A stretch of 64,000 bases of DNA from Cristatella mucedo (GCA_009760855.2 WPIO01000009.1:6983001-7047000), one strand, 5' to 3'; numbered from the stretch's first letter, positions 10,640 through 23,514 are shown. Notes: a model not told the origin generated them from the letters alone. Program-made: numbers and translations.

Positions 10640-12490
10640 AGACTGTAAATAGTTTGCTGGCCGATTCTGGCAGGTTTCAAGCGACAGATATTAAAGGCTC
10701 AGCTGGATATCGTTTTAGCGTTCTTCACTGAAAAAATTGTGCACATTCGTGCCTTCATAACGCTTTCTCCAACTAAGGATATTGCTGAATCAAAACCTGT
10801 CACCTTGCTTGTGACGTTTTCCAAGGCGTCTGGGTGCGATGGGGCTACTTTAACAAGGTCTAGTAAAAAAAGCTCGTCTTCGGACTATCATAAACGATCA
10901 TCTTCGTATCCGTCATTGGATAGCAAATTTATCCCGTCCCTAACTAACCTCGTGCATACTTCTCTCTGAAAAAAAAGTTTTTACAAATCACTCCAATTCG
11001 CCATCGTTATGTAGATACGGAAACAGCCCGGATTAAATAAAGTGGTATTCGTAAACTATCGCCTATCTTCCATTCTTTCTTGTTGGTTAAAGATTCTAAT
11101 AAGAATTTTGGCTAAGCAGCCGGCAGAACACATTGAAAAGAATGAAATTTCTGAGCAGTTTTCACCAGGTTTCAAGCGGCAGCACTTCACAGAAACTCAT
11201 CCGGTCTATATTCCCAATTAGGTCCAATTCATCGTATACATAGATTAAGATTATTTCACTGCCATAGGGCTGCTAGATCTATCAGCAGCCTTCGACGCAA
11301 TTGATATCGATATCGTACTTGAAAAATTTAGTGAAAAAACAGCGATCTGGCAAACGAGGTGTGGATTAATGGCGTGGCTTAAATCGAACTTGTCCGATCG
11401 TATTCGATCTATGTCATAAGGGGGTCTGATCTCATCCACTGTACCGGCCCACCGTAGAGCCCTTCGAGGGTTTCTCCTAGGTTCTTTGCTGTTCTTTAGT
11501 TATACATAACCTCTGAAAAAAAATTATTTAGGCCGTATTCATAAGTTATCACTTTTATGCTGACCATATTCAGCTGTATTTGTCATTTAAATTGTCGAAA
11601 TCTACTGCTGTGACTGATAAACTAGAATCATGCCTTTCAGACATTTGATACTGGATTTTGGCAAAATTCTTTACCATAAATGACGATCAAATGGAACTGC
11701 TAGTCTAGGAACACCCCAAGTGTGCGGCTGGGCTATAAGGCTTTGCTCTTCTAATTGTTAATGCTGCTGTATTAAAAGCTGTGTAGATTTTTAAGCTTCT
11801 ATACCAAGGTGGCTTCCACAGCTAGCCACTAAGCTTGATCCTTATCTCAGATTGGATACTGTCTTCCACGGTTGCTTGCGAAAAACGCAACTATCTTCTT
11901 GGTTCAGTCTCGGCAAGCTTGTGGCAGCTCTCTTACGGCCGATCTACTAAAAAAGCCACTAGGCTACTTTTGCTAGCAATTAATATGACGACACGGCTAT
12001 TTTGAAAACCTTTTGTGAAAGGGCTAGGGCAGTTAACTTCAGCAATGTTCTTACACTGACTCACAATGCCGCCACGGTGCTTAAAGGCAGCACCAGTTTC
12101 AGCCTTCTCTTGCCACCATATTCTGCATGGGAGATTAATTAACTTTTCGATTTCTCCTCGTAAAGACCGTTGGCGAGAGAAGCTTTTGCTCTGGACGTCC
12201 TAGACTGTGAAACTCTCTTCAATAGTTGTTAGGCAGCGACATCTACACTCCTGCTGCATACTAGGGAACATCCGTTCCAGCAGTCTTGAAAGGCTACTTC
12301 CGTGCTACTCACTACCTGAACTGCTCGCTGGACCCACTTTCTCCTTGCAGCTTGAGAAAAAGTCGTGTGGCTATAGAATGCCTACCGAAAGCTGCTTAGG
12401 CTTTGCGGTGCTACACACAACTTTCCTGCCTACCGTTGGCATAGTCGTTGTGGCTTTGTGGAATGATTGATTGAGATACACTGCATTCCA
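10640..12490 (+). mobile_element. LINE family B, decayed copy 1
   Basis: Collinear with the family B element at 41.2-42.95 kb and, reversed, with 50.6-52.5 kb. It starts in the linker before the reverse transcriptase (GATATTAAAGGCTCAGC), passes the RSSKKSSS block near 10855-10890, keeps a damaged motif A ([12 protein letters not shown] near 11268-11305), and ends near 12480 with GCTTTGTGGAATGATTGATT and GAGATACACTGCATT, the family 3' end. Numerous frameshifts and stops. A second, better-preserved family B fragment follows directly. Confidence 0.75.
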
Positions 12491-12689
12491 CTAAGCGTAA
12501 GAGCAGTGTTATTTATCAAAGGCAATAACACTTTATGATTGCTGTGATTATTAGAGCATTATAATAGTCTCAAACATTCCGTTGACAGCCGGCACCACAA
12601 ATGCAGCAAAATTACTTTAAACTAGTAAGTTGAGAATGGCCCAAGAATAAGTCTGTAAAGATAGGCTTGAACGTCAAAAGAATTATCTC

Positions 12690-13255
12690 AATGTGGTGAA
12701 GTCCCAGAGGTTTGTGCATGTGTCTCTTTTGCTAAAAGAGCTAGGATGGATGTCTGTTGAGCGATTGAAACAGAGCAAAATTCTTACGCAGATCAATAAG
12801 GCCCACCACGGCGTGGTTTCTTATTACCTAGCTGAACTACTGCATCAGTTTCAGCTTCTTCGCACCCTGAGGTCCTGTGTGGACAATAAACTAGCTGGGC
12901 CATACCTCAGCTTAAAGACCGTTGGTGACGGAAGCTTTAGCTCTTCAGGTCCTAGACTGAGGAACTCGCTTCCAAAATTCCCAAGCTACTCCAATTACTC
13001 TTCTGCTGCTGACTATAGCTCATCATTTTCAGTGGTCCTCAGCTACTACTTTCATGCTACTCGCTACCTCAACTGCTCTTCTGACTCTGTTATACTTTAC
13101 ACTTTCTCTTTATTGCGTGAGACGAAGTCTGTTACTACCGAATGCGTCTAAAAGGCAGCTTAGCCTGTGAGTGGGCTACACACAACTCTTTTGCATAACA
13201 CCCGCATAGTCCTTATGGCTTTGTGGAATTATAGACGGAGATACGTTACATTATT
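12690..13255 (+). mobile_element. LINE family B, 3' fragment
   Basis: A 5'-truncated copy in which 152 codons (12693-13151) stay open. They read the C-terminal domain of the family B protein: [49 protein letters not shown] and a final SLLRETKSV. The 3' end (CTTTGTGGAATTATAGACGG, GAGATACGTTACATT) is typical. No polymerase domain remains. Confidence 0.8.
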
Positions 13256-14499
13256 TAGCAAAAAAGGTAATATCGTAATCTTTGATCTCAGCAATGCAAG
13301 CCATAAACACACTGCCATAAAAGTAAGGCGGAAAACGTAATGGATACAAAAAAACACGGCAACAGATTTGACATCCTTTTTTATAAGCATTCAAAGTCCG
13401 AGCCTTGACAGCAAATTTAACTCTTCGCTTGTCAAGTAGAAGTTTGTTAGGGATGACGAAAGCCAGTGGTTTCCACTTAGCTGTCGGAATAAAGCTCGGA
13501 AACTTGACGGACTGTGGACAAATATTATGGGAGCACTGCTGATGATGCTGCTAGTGGAATGTCAGATGCTCAGCAGTCTGTGGATCTGGCCAGTTTCTTC
13601 TTCAACAGGTACCAGAATTTCTTGGTTCTCTTGATTGAGTCGTTCCTAATTCCTCATCTCTTACATTCACTCTTTGTAGCCAGAAGAACGGAAAGAGCTG
13701 AGAATCAGTTCTCTGTTCACAGTGATGTTAACGAGTGTAAAAAGTGGTGAATGCTTTACGCCGGCGACGCTAAACAGAGTGGTACTTAATCCTTCATACT
13801 TTGACCTTGCTTTGGAGCTACGAAGTAGACGGTACCTACAAGCGGAATAGCTGCTGTATATACCCATAAAAGACAAGCATGCCTATGCCCAGTTGCAAAA
13901 AAGCAGAGGGTTCATGGTTTTGAAAAACGTCTCGCTGCATGCAACCAAACTACAGGAACGTAGCAAAGTCAGACAATGCTTTCTTGAACACGGCCGATTC
14001 ACAGTAGCAACTGAATGCTTCGCTCTTCTAGCAAAGCTCCTGTTTGCAGCACAGTAGCCAGGCGTAAAGCCACGGGGCCCCGGTCTGACAGAAAATCTCA
14101 GTTACAAACTGATACCGGCAGGTTGCAGCAATGGCATAATCGTCGGTCGGGGTTATAAAACATGATTGAAGGTCAAATATGGACCTACTGCTGCTGCCCA
14201 CACAATGCCCGGCCTAACAGCAATCCTGTGCAGGACGGAGCTTTTATACCAAGTAGAGGACACCGTACCGATGTGTACTGACATGGCGTTCAGAGCGTCT
14301 GCTGCTTTTGTGTAAATTTTCTGTTACGTCCTTACGATTAGATTTAGCGTTTTATGATTACCAAAAAAAGTACATCTTTTCATCTTTCGGCATAGTATGA
14401 GTGCATAGAAATACATTCGATCACCTCGGGATTCTATGCAATGTCGATGTCGCTTACATTTAGGCCCAGCTATTTTGTTGGTTCGTCCTATTGATCTGA
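13256..14499. other. No gene recognised
   Basis: Short frames only on both strands and no matched repeat. Confidence 0.35.
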
Positions 14500-14700
14500 A
14501 CTATTTTAGCTTCAGACCTTCCATGAATCGGTTTGTTTACCTCAAGTCTGCAGTTTGTGTGCCCTTAATTAAATTCAAATCCCTCGGAGACGGTGCTTTT
14601 AGTAATTATGCCCCAAAAGCTTAGAACCCACTCCAGTCTGATGTCATTCTATATCTTAATTTGACTTCATTCAAGAGAAGCCAATGACTGCCGAGTTCAG
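14500..14700 (+). mobile_element. Trace of LINE family A C-terminal region
   Basis: A short stretch (AAATCCCTCGGAGACGG ... AGTAATTATGCCCCAAAAGC) matches the KSFGDRAFSSYAPKAW block of family A. The rest is unrecognisable. A weak call. Confidence 0.4.
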
Positions 14701-14799
14701 CACAGCAAAGGGTCTCTCTGAAGGAAATGTCCTTTGTGTGATTTCTCAGTTATGAAATTGTGCATTGGTTGACTAAGGAAAGCCGCCACATGTTATGCA

Positions 14800-16830
14800 C
14801 ACAACCAAAGTGAGCTTGCCTTTTTTCCTATTTGGTTTTCAATGACGTGGAGTGAAAATTGTAGTTTGTTATAGCGAATCTTGTCAAAATTCCGTGGATT
14901 ACCCCATAGGAGCCCATCTATGCTGTGAATTGCTGTACATTGCTCACAGGTAACGAGCAAAGCATCTTGAAAATCCCATGGTTCTACTTTGGACACAGCT
15001 GAGTGTTACATGCAATGACATTTGGTGCTTGGAGCTGCCAATATCTCGTCAGTTGGCCGCCAATTGAGGTATTGGCCGGGCCATTGTTGTCGATTGCAAT
15101 TCATTGCTCGAGATTGTACGTGCCTGATTGGTTGAAAGGACATGGTTACACTTTAAATACAGTGGGCTGTCACAGGTAATATAAATTTGTTCTTGGCCCA
15201 GTCACTTCCCAGTGAATTAAGATGGATCATAATGGATTACCATATTTGCTCGGGCCATTACCGTCGATTGCCATGCATTGACAAAGATTGAACGGTCAGA
15301 ACTGTTTGAAAGGATTAAAAGTATGCAACATGATAGTGAGATTTTACATGTAATGAGAATTGGAGCGTGGTGCAGCCGACCTGGCTTCGATTTGCGGAGG
15401 AGTGCAGTATTGGTCCTTGTAATTGCTGTTAATTGCCGTGCATTTGTGACAATTAACGTGGGAAATAGCTTGAAAGTAGTATTATTTCCCTTTTATCGTA
15501 AATAAATGTGAAATGCATTGAAAATTGGCACTTTGTGGAGCCAGTGTGTCATCGACTTGCCACAAATTGTTGTAAATTGTTGCTTTGAGCCGAGCTGTTA
15601 CCATAGATTGCCATGCATTGCCCAAGATTGTAGGAGTAAAATTGCTTAAAATGACGTGGTTGACTTTGAACAATGCGCTTTGAAAAATGCATTTAAAGTT
15701 GGAGCATTGCGACACCAATCTCAGGTCATTTTGCATCAGATTTCTGAAGATTGAGGTATTGGCCCGTGCCATTGCAGTCAATTGCAGTGCATTGCTGTCG
15801 AATGGCCGACGCAATTGATGGGAAATAATGCGATTACACAATAACCGAAGATTACAGCAACGTGCAGTTACTACTAGAGCTAAAAGTGTACGTATTCCGG
15901 TCGCGTTGCTGCGGGTTTGGTGGATTGACACTCTAGCTCGGACAATTGCGGTCGATTGCAGTGCCTGGTTCCAGAATTGTCACGGCAATTGCAGTATGGT
16001 TATGCGATTACACAATAACCAAAGAGTAAAGCAGCATGCAATCATAACTAGAGCTTCCAGTGTAGGCTTTCTGGTCGCTGCCCGGCGGGTTGCAGAGGAT
16101 TTTGTGCTGACTGAGTTGGATTGGGATATGGGACCGACCTTTGAGTCGATTGCAATTATTGCGTGACAACGTGTATGCACAGCAAAGCAATGTTTTGTGG
16201 ATTAGCTTTTAACTGAGCCTAGTCCTATGCGCAATGTCAAATAGAGCTCCGCAATGGCGATGTGGGGATGATTTGCAGTGCACTTGAATAGATTGCAGTG
16301 GCTTGTGGTGGATTGTGGTATTGGCCTGGGCCTCCTCAATCTTATTTCAGTGGACTTTGAGAGAACTATTGAGCGGAATCAAGCAAAGTTGTATGGGTAT
16401 ATTGTTGGCGTAGCATAGTTTGATATTCCAAACGTTTTGGAGCTGTGCACAGCTGATTTGTGGTGGAGTTCACGGGAACTCAAATTTATTTATGTGGATT
16501 TCGGTACAGGTGTACAGGGTCAAAGCTCAATTGCATTAGTGCATGCTGCGACATGAGAGTTTGTGGACAGATCAATTCGAACATGTACTACATCAGGAAA
16601 AAATTGAGCTCGGCAAGGCTGACCTCTGGTCTTTGTTAGCCTGAGTAGAGTAAATTGAGGTGGATTCGGGTCGATTGGGTTAATTCGTTGAACCTGGCTA
16701 GGGGCTCTGATCAAATAGTTCTCAGAATTTTTGCCAAGCTTGAAGTATGGGAAGGTGGGGTCAAGTGATTGGAATGGTACGTTCAAGTTGTTGCCACCCC
16801 TCAGCTAGTATTGGCCTGGCCCGTGGGCCC
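14800..16830. repeat. Diverged tandem repeat array, period about 175 bp
   Basis: A block resembling GAGGTATTGGCC(C/G)G(G/T)(C/G)CATTG followed by CGATTGCA(A/G)TGCATTG recurs near 15067, 15250, 15406, 15585, 15752, 15930, 16121 and 16315, with spacings of about 156 to 194 bases. Between these anchors other blocks also recur, for example GATTACACAATAACC at 15832 and 16008. Units are strongly diverged and no two are close to identical, so this is an old array. Reading frames of 110-150 codons in it (for example 15482-15931) are by-products of the repeats. Confidence 0.65.
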
Positions 16831-16849
16831 CGTACTGGGGGCTAAACCC

Positions 16850-18500
16850 TGCAATAGACTGTACTACATTGCCATTTACACAATAAGCCTCGCCTAACTG
16901 TGGTTTTGATTCCAACTTAAGCAGAATGGGGTTCTGGGTTAACCCACAAGATTTCACGCCATTGTAAATTGTCTGGCTATTTCCTACTTACAGCCAGGAC
17001 CCTAAGTATTAGAGTTGTTATACAGCCGCCATGGCCATATTAACCTTCGACCAACTGCGGTTTTGATTCCGCATTTCAGAAAATGTATTCTGGGTCGACC
17101 GCCGAATTTCGTACGATTGAGAAAGCACATTCTCATTAAACAGCCTCCATTGGCCCGGCACAGTGAGATTATACAGTTTCGAACGGTAATGCAGCTGCTA
17201 TTTCCAGCTGTGCTTTTGAAACTGCTTTATGGCAAATACTTTATCTGGCTTACCCGCCATAGTTTACGAGGTTGTGGATGTGCGATCTCACTCAATGACC
17301 TGCAACGGCACGGCCAAGCCAACCGCGAGAAATACTCCAACTAAAATACAGCTAGCATTCAGATACCACTTAAAAAAACAGTGCCTCGAACAAGCAGAGA
17401 TACTCTACCCAAGTCCGCATTCCTAAGTAGGTTGTTGTACACCCGAAGCAACGCTGACTATGCAGAGTGATTAACTCTAAAGCCAGGCTGGAACATACAT
17501 GCAAGGTTTTAAAATTCAATATCTGAGTTCAGCTGGTCTACCAAGACTCGTTCCGGAGTCTTGATAGGAATGGCAGAAGGGAGACTAAGCGGTAGTCGCT
17601 CATGTTCTCTTGGTCTACTGTCTTGTCCTGAGCTCACCCACCAAATTCTACACGAATTTGGGTTTGCCACAATTGCCTCATATAACCAGGTGCAGTGATC
17701 TGCCCTAAATTTCCGGACTGAGATGCAACTGCCATTTCCACTTTGGACATCGTGGAACTTCGGCTTTCATTTCAAAGCATAAATAATGGTATTAGATGTT
17801 TACAAACTAAACTTGTGCAATTGTGCATGCCTGCTGTCGTTTTATAACATCCCGTACCCCGGCCCAGTGAGATTATACACTTATTCAAACTGCAATGCAG
17901 CTGCAATTTCTATAGTGAGCTTAGGGCGACTGTGGCTTAGATTGCAAATGATAGGAAACAGTGGTGGAGTTTAACCCTCCAATTTCCGAGTAACTTCGTC
18001 CGAGCGTTCTTACTCTATCGCCTTCGATTGCCATACCCAGCTAGCCGCCCTTAATATTAGAGCTGCAATACATCAGCCATTTCCATAATAAGCTTTATAC
18101 TACTACAGCTTTGATTCCTCAATATAAGAAATTAACATTCTGCATTCAACTATTTAAGTTAATCGATTGCACACGTACGTGATCTTACACTGGCTTCAGG
18201 TACCCGGCCCAGAGACACTCCTAATTATGTTCCACTGCACTACAGCTTTCATTATCTTAGTTTGTGTAGAACAGTTGTGGTTTTAATGCCAAGTTATGCT
18301 GGATGGCTCTGCTGGTTTAACAGCGATTTATCACGATATTTTTCCTGCCCGATCTAACATCATGGCCTCCAACGGCACTGCCCAGAGAGCCGCCCTAAAT
18401 GCCCGAACTGTGATCGAGCTGTCATTTCCGCATAAAGCTTCGAAAAAGAGCGGTTTGAGTCCACATTGTAGAGAATAATATTCTAGGTTTACCAACTATA
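16850..18500. repeat. Second diverged tandem array, period about 171 bp
   Basis: Anchors of the type CTGCAATGCAGCTGCAATTTC recur near 16870, 17022, 17183, 17718, 17889, 18060, 18236 and 18408. The last four steps are 171, 171, 176 and 172 bases. A second anchor (GGTTTTGATTCC-like) recurs near 16903, 17062, 18110 and 18268. The array is broken by a LINE fragment at 17388-17632. It may be the same satellite as the one to its left in the opposite orientation; that reading is tentative. Confidence 0.6.
17388..17632 (-). mobile_element. LINE family A, internal reverse transcriptase fragment
   Basis: Aligns with 5487-5715 of the long family A copy: CAGAGATACTCTACCCAAGT, GCATTCCTAAGT, ACACCCGAAGCAACGCTGAC, and TCTTGATAGGAATGGCAGAAGG. 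It covers the region before reverse transcriptase motif A. It interrupts the satellite array. Confidence 0.7.
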
Positions 18501-19795
18501 TTTCGTGCAATTGCACGCATGCACGATGCAGTGAAGTATCATCAAACGGGCTTATAGTTTTCAACATGCTAATGCACATTCAGGTGCATTTACAGATGCG
18601 CTCGAATACAGGGAATACTGTACCACACAGTTCTTTGATATGAGTAGCTGAGGCTCAGTGCATCGCGAAACTGTTCATCGAAAGTAATAGGCTACAAACG
18701 GTTCTTGAATATATAACTCGCTGTACGGCAATGTATCGATTGAGTTCGTGTTGAATATATTAAAATTCACATTAGTGTGTGTTTACGCATTACACTACGC
18801 TGTAAAAGATAGTGCAATGTGGATACCTCAGCAAGCCTTTTACCGAAAAACGTCAAGACAACTACTCAAACAGAGCGTTTAAAATTGTTAGCACTTGTTC
18901 GCTTTAAAAATCATCAAGTCAATACGTCTGGAAGTTTCTCCTATAACCGTGAACAGATTGTCACTACATGACTCTTCGAGCACATTCATGTTTACTCCCC
19001 TAGGAAGTATTTCAAGATAACATTCACAATTACAGTGAACACTTGCAAAGTGCAGATGCCAAGTAAGGAGAGGCAAGAAACGTTCGTTGTCATATTTGGC
19101 AGGTTAAGACTGCTAGATGCTCACAGTGATTGCGTTATTGAGGAGAGGATTGTTAATTTGACCCGTCATATTGCAACGAACCAAATGATCGTCCACTTTC
19201 TGATCTTGACAGCTCCTCCAAAGCTAAGGCTTAGCATGTTTGAAATAGCCAGCAGCTCGAAATAGGTCACGGAGTTCTGGACGAACGGTGAGGCAGAGAG
19301 CCTTACCCAGCAAAACCGAGGTTGTTATGTCACTGGAGGAACAACTGCTCGACGAGCTCACGAAGAATCTCGTTCAGAACAGCAGCACTCAAGCTCCTCG
19401 ACTGGCAGCAGGTAACGATTGGTCTAGGGATTTTGATGTCACCGTCGAAATTTTCTTTTACCACCGCATGGTTAGGTCCATTCGATGAAAAAGAATGAAC
19501 TGTTCGGCTGACGGCTGGGTTTTTTTCTGCTCACTGATAGTGCAGAACCGATATCCCATTGTCGACGGGTGGTTTTTTGACAAAACATAGGGACCCGGGA
19601 GCTGGTAGAAAGTCCTGCGAAAAATATGCACGAAAACGGAACGAGCTCGGAATCGGAACTGAAAACTATATCGAGAACGGAGTTCAGGCTATGCATAGCT
19701 GCTCATTCGACTGCCGTGCATCGTTTAATCGCTATACCCGGGCACCTTCTAAGTGGTCACGGGGATTAATTGGCTCTGGTTTGGTTAATTTTCTC
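18501..19795. other. No gene recognised
   Basis: Short frames only, up to about 79 codons. No repeat was matched. Confidence 0.35.
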
Positions 19796-20926
19796 TGATT
19801 TGTATACGTATCTCCATCTGTAACTCTGCAAAGCAGAATAGACTGCCTGGGTGTTACATCACATGGTCTAGCCTAGCCCGCTGACAGCCTCGGCGGCTTT
19901 CGTAACAAATTCGGTAACCAACAGACTTCATCTCACGAAACGAGAACAGAATGAAAAGCCGAGTGAAGATCCTACAGAAACCAGTTGAGATTGTGATTTG
20001 CATGAAATAAGCAGCTCAGGATCGCTGGAAAGGATGAGCCATGCTCGGTGGCAGGAGAATAGTTGTCGTTGCCTAAGAATTGTGGAAGCGAATTCTACAG
20101 TCTAGGGAACTGCAGAGCTCAAGGTTGTGTCTCTAAAGCTCTTTAAACAGAGGAATGGAACAGCTAACGTACTGTCCGTACAGGACCTGAGGGCACAAGG
20201 AGACCGAAACTGGTGCAACAGTTTAGCTAGGTATAGAGGAGCCAAGCCTTAGCTGGCATGGTGGTCAGCAACTTCACTCTGTCTCCGTTGATCAACCGAC
20301 AGCCATCCTAGCTCTTTTAGCAAAGGAGACAGGCGGTCGAACCTGTGGGACTTAAAAACAAACCTTGCAGCCATATTCATAGCCAGTTGCATCGGCCCAG
20401 TTGCTTTTTTTGGTAGTCCAGCGAAAAGAGAGTTACAATAATCAAGCCGAGACCGAAATAAGCAGCTAGTTAAATATTTTGCAAGCAGCCATGGAAGACA
20501 GCTCCTAATCATACATAGGGATCGGACGTGACGGCTAGCTGTAGAAGCATTCTTCTGACTGTGGCTTTTAAAATTTAGGCAGCTGCCGCAGACGAGACCT
20601 AAATTTCAAGCACGTGGGGATGGTCACACAATTGCGTCACCTATAAGAAGAGCAAAACTTTTTAATCCACCCATTGGCGTGGGGGCTCCTATGTGCAGAA
20701 GTTTGGTTTTTATCGTCATTAGTTCTATGAAATTTTCCGACATCCACGATCGAATGTCGGCAAATCAATCATTCAATTTATTCTTTGTCTCGGCATATTC
20801 CGATGGTTTGAATGGAAAATATATCTGAGTATCGTTAGCTTACAAGCTATATCCTATTCCACTGGCCTTAGACACATTTCCTTAGTCTCCGAGGTTAAGT
20901 ATAAATGGAGAACAGCAGGGGACCGA

Positions 20927-20927
<1 letters not shown>
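19796..20927 (-). mobile_element. LINE family B, 5'-truncated copy
   Basis: Runs from the family 3' end (GTATCTCCATCTGTAACTC, 19806 on) up to GGAGAACAGCAGGGGACCGA (20907-20926), the region just after the GVPQGSVLG motif. An 87-codon open part (20249-20512) reads [17 protein letters not shown] and LLKELGWLSVDQR. Frameshifts break the rest. Its 5' truncation point coincides with the start of an (AC)n tract. Confidence 0.8.
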
Positions 20928-20928
<1 letters not shown>

Positions 20929-20975
<47 letters not shown>

Positions 20976-21015
20976 CACACACACACGCGCAAACACTTGC
21001 ACACACTTGCACACA
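20929..21015. repeat. (AC)n microsatellite
   Basis: Twenty-one pure AC units (20929-20970), then an interrupted CA-rich stretch with TTGCAC variants to about 21015. It directly abuts the 5' end of the family B LINE to its left. The His-Thr repeat frame seen here is a by-product. Confidence 0.95.
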
Positions 21016-22027
21016 TGGAAATTACTCGTAGGCCTTTTCGTTCACCTCACCTCTTTCGTCTTAGCTCGGCTCAACGTATTGACGGACTCCAACGGTCTTC
21101 ACTTGGATCACATCTACGAGGCTCTGGCACGGAACGCTATCGCAGGGTCACACGAAGGTGCTGCTGCTCCCGATTGCTTCTGCTATTTCACTCCATCTTT
21201 TCAACTTTGTTTCGCATCTGCTTAAAAGCCACTTCTGGTCACTGCCAGTAGCCTGGCTTAGGCTTGACGACACGTAACTAGGGGTGGTGCTTAATTGAGA
21301 GATAACCTGGGAAGGGATTCTCAAAACTCGGTACAGCAGATAGCAAAAGCTACACCTGAAGTTTACCTTATACCAGGTGAAAGGATAAAAGGGTGGAGAT
21401 CCATGCTTTAAAGAATTCATAAGACGAAGACCAGATCCTATAATGTCCTGGTATTTGAGCGACCATTATTCACTGTTCACCCAAGGATCAAACTTGATCT
21501 CGCAGTCATCACTGGTGTTACAGCATACGCTTCGGTCGCAAATAGGTGTAGCAGCTCTTGAAAGATCGGCATAGAAAATTTTTTATGAACCCCATGCCAT
21601 GCCTTGTGCCGGTGCAATGTCAGATTTATTTCAACACTGTAGTGGTTTCACTAATACTAGGCCATGCAACTGTAGCAGGTGTAAGACTCTCTGGCGAACG
21701 TCCACTTCATCTACCCAAGTTTCAGCATCGGTCAAAAAATGATGACTTTCTGAGCACAAGATGCAAGGATGCTGATCACGTAGTTCTGGAGGCTGTGCTT
21801 ATAAGGAGCATCTTCCTAGACATAAACATATCTACCCCTAAAATTTGCAAATTTGAAAACAGAAATCGACGGACAGTGTAAGGCAACATCATACTTATTA
21901 TATACCTACTTATTGCTAATTGCCCAAATATATTTCACGTCTGCCCCCAGCTGAATGCCTCTGCTAATCGATCGAGCACACATTCAGACCACACCGAGCG
22001 ACCCAGCCCTGTCGTAACTGATAGGAA
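21016..22027. other. No gene recognised
   Basis: Short frames only, including 90 codons on the minus strand (21148-21420) and 107 on the plus (21558-21881). None has a recognisable domain. Confidence 0.35.
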
Positions 22028-22085
22028 CAATGTAATGTAATGTAATGTATCTCAGTCTGTAACTCCACAAAGTCATAAACACCAG
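22028..22085 (-). mobile_element. LINE family B, 3' terminus with (ATTAC)n tail
   Basis: TGTAATGTAATGTAATGTAT followed by CTCAGTCTGTAACTCCACAA and AGTCATAAACACC. It is the cleanest example of the family B tail, a short ATTAC repeat, which distinguishes family B from the (ATT)n-tailed family A. Confidence 0.75.
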
Positions 22086-22310
22086 ACAGCTAGTAACTGC
22101 AGTTTCTATTGCAGAGGATACGGTTTGTATCGCATGAGGTTACAATTAATATAGGAGACTGAGCTATGCTGTCATGCACACACCTAGCTTGTAGCAGCCA
22201 TCGGCCGGTCAATGTGCTTCTAGGCACAGCCTTAGCTACCACTGCCGGATTTATAGCCCTCAGCCTGCAACAGGCAGCATTGATCAATAAGCTGAGCTTA
22301 GGTGGCTAGA

Positions 22311-23398
22311 TAATAATAATAATAATAATACTATTGCACTTGATAAAGCGCCCTCAGAGAACTTAATCTCTTTCTAGGCGCTTTACATTTGCTGCAAAGT
22401 GATACGCAATAGAATAGTAAGTAAAATCATGCTTGAACAACAAACAAAATTAATAACATGGTTAGGGGTTACATGCACTGGGTCAGCATGCAAATGTGGT
22501 TAGTGGCAGCATGAACAGTGTCAGCACGCATAAGCACATCGAGGACGAATCACAAGGACCCACTAAATGCTGTCCTAAATAGGTATGTTTTTAAGTTTCT
22601 TTTAAATGTGGTCAGGTCAGGGGATGTTCTGATGCAGGTCGGGAGGGAGTTCCAGGCTTTGGGAGCATACGAGCTAAATGCACGGTCTCCAAAGGATTTA
22701 AGGTTTGTACGAGGTATTTCTAGACTGTTGGATTCCGAAAAGCGAGTGGTACGATGCTTTGCCTGATGGGGTAGTATATCTGAAAGATAGGCTGGAGCCA
22801 TAGAATGAAGAGACCTAAAAGTGAGCGACAAAACCTTGAAGTCAATCCGTTGCTTGACTGGTAACCAGTGCAGGTCGGCGAGAAGTGGAGTAATGTGGCA
22901 ACTGCAAAGCTCACGACAGACAAGCCTAGCTGCAGAGTTTTGCACCAGCTGCAATCGCCTGATCGCACATGCTGGTAGGCCAGTAAGCTGTGAGTTGCAG
23001 AAGTCGAGACGAGATGTCACGAATGCATGGACCAACTTGGACGTGGTATCCTTATCTAAACAAGCCCGAATTTTAGCAATGTTATGAAGCTGAAAATAGG
23101 CTGATTTGACTGTGGAGCTGATGTGGTCGTCTAACGAGAGGTCGCTTTGGAATATGACACCTAGATTTCGAGCTGATGCAACTGGAGATATGCTGGCAGA
23201 GCCAATTTTGAAAGTCAGCCTTTCCAATTTCTGAATAACACTAGGTTTGTTCATAACTAGTAAGTTAGTTTTATCATCGTTTAGTTTTAGAAAATTTGCT
23301 GCCATCCATGATCGGATGTCATCAATGCATGCAGCAAGTGAGTTGAGAGAATTTGAGGTGCTCGAAGGCTGGGAGGGATCAAAGCAAAGGTACAACTG
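22311..23398 (-). mobile_element. LINE family A, well-preserved 5'-truncated copy
   Basis: Complete 3' end: (ATT)n tail, perfect hairpin at about 22345-22385 (AAAGCGCC/GGCGCTTT), 3' untranslated region and 281 uninterrupted codons. The 5' break lies inside the reverse transcriptase, just after the YADD motif. It is one of the least mutated LINE copies of the window and so one of the youngest. Confidence 0.9.
22550..23395 (-). pseudogene. LINE family A protein, C-terminal 281 codons
   Basis: Reads from LCFDPSQPSS (just after the lost YADD) through [97 protein letters not shown] and YAPKAWNSLP to the stop. It has no start codon of its own and no catalytic Asp pair, so it is a dead fragment. 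It is the best reference in this window for the family A C-terminus. Confidence 0.9.
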
Positions 23399-23455
23399 AT
23401 CAGGACGATCATGTTACTGTCGGGTGCCTCTCTTCTTCCCAGCCGTCCGGGCTGG

Positions 23456-23460
<5 letters not shown>

Positions 23461-23510
<50 letters not shown>
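23461..23510. repeat. (CT)n microsatellite
   Basis: Twenty-five CT units, about 60 bases beyond the 5' truncation point of the family A LINE at 23398. Confidence 0.95.

Positions 23511-23514
<4 letters not shown>

Noticed and set aside
15482-15931. 149-codon minus-strand and 112-codon plus-strand frames as genes
   Set aside because: They overlap each other on opposite strands inside the tandem array and follow its repeats.
14800-18500. CRISPR array
   Set aside because: The units are about 170 bp, highly diverged and without short identical repeats separated by unique spacers; the genome is eukaryotic.
20905-21225. Histidine/threonine-repeat protein
   Set aside because: Translation of the (AC)n microsatellite.
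22518-22766. Plus-strand frames opposite the LINEs (also 22821-23087, 51028-51216, 51334-51603, 52160-52363, 53670-53921)
   Set aside because: Antisense shadows of LINE coding sequence.
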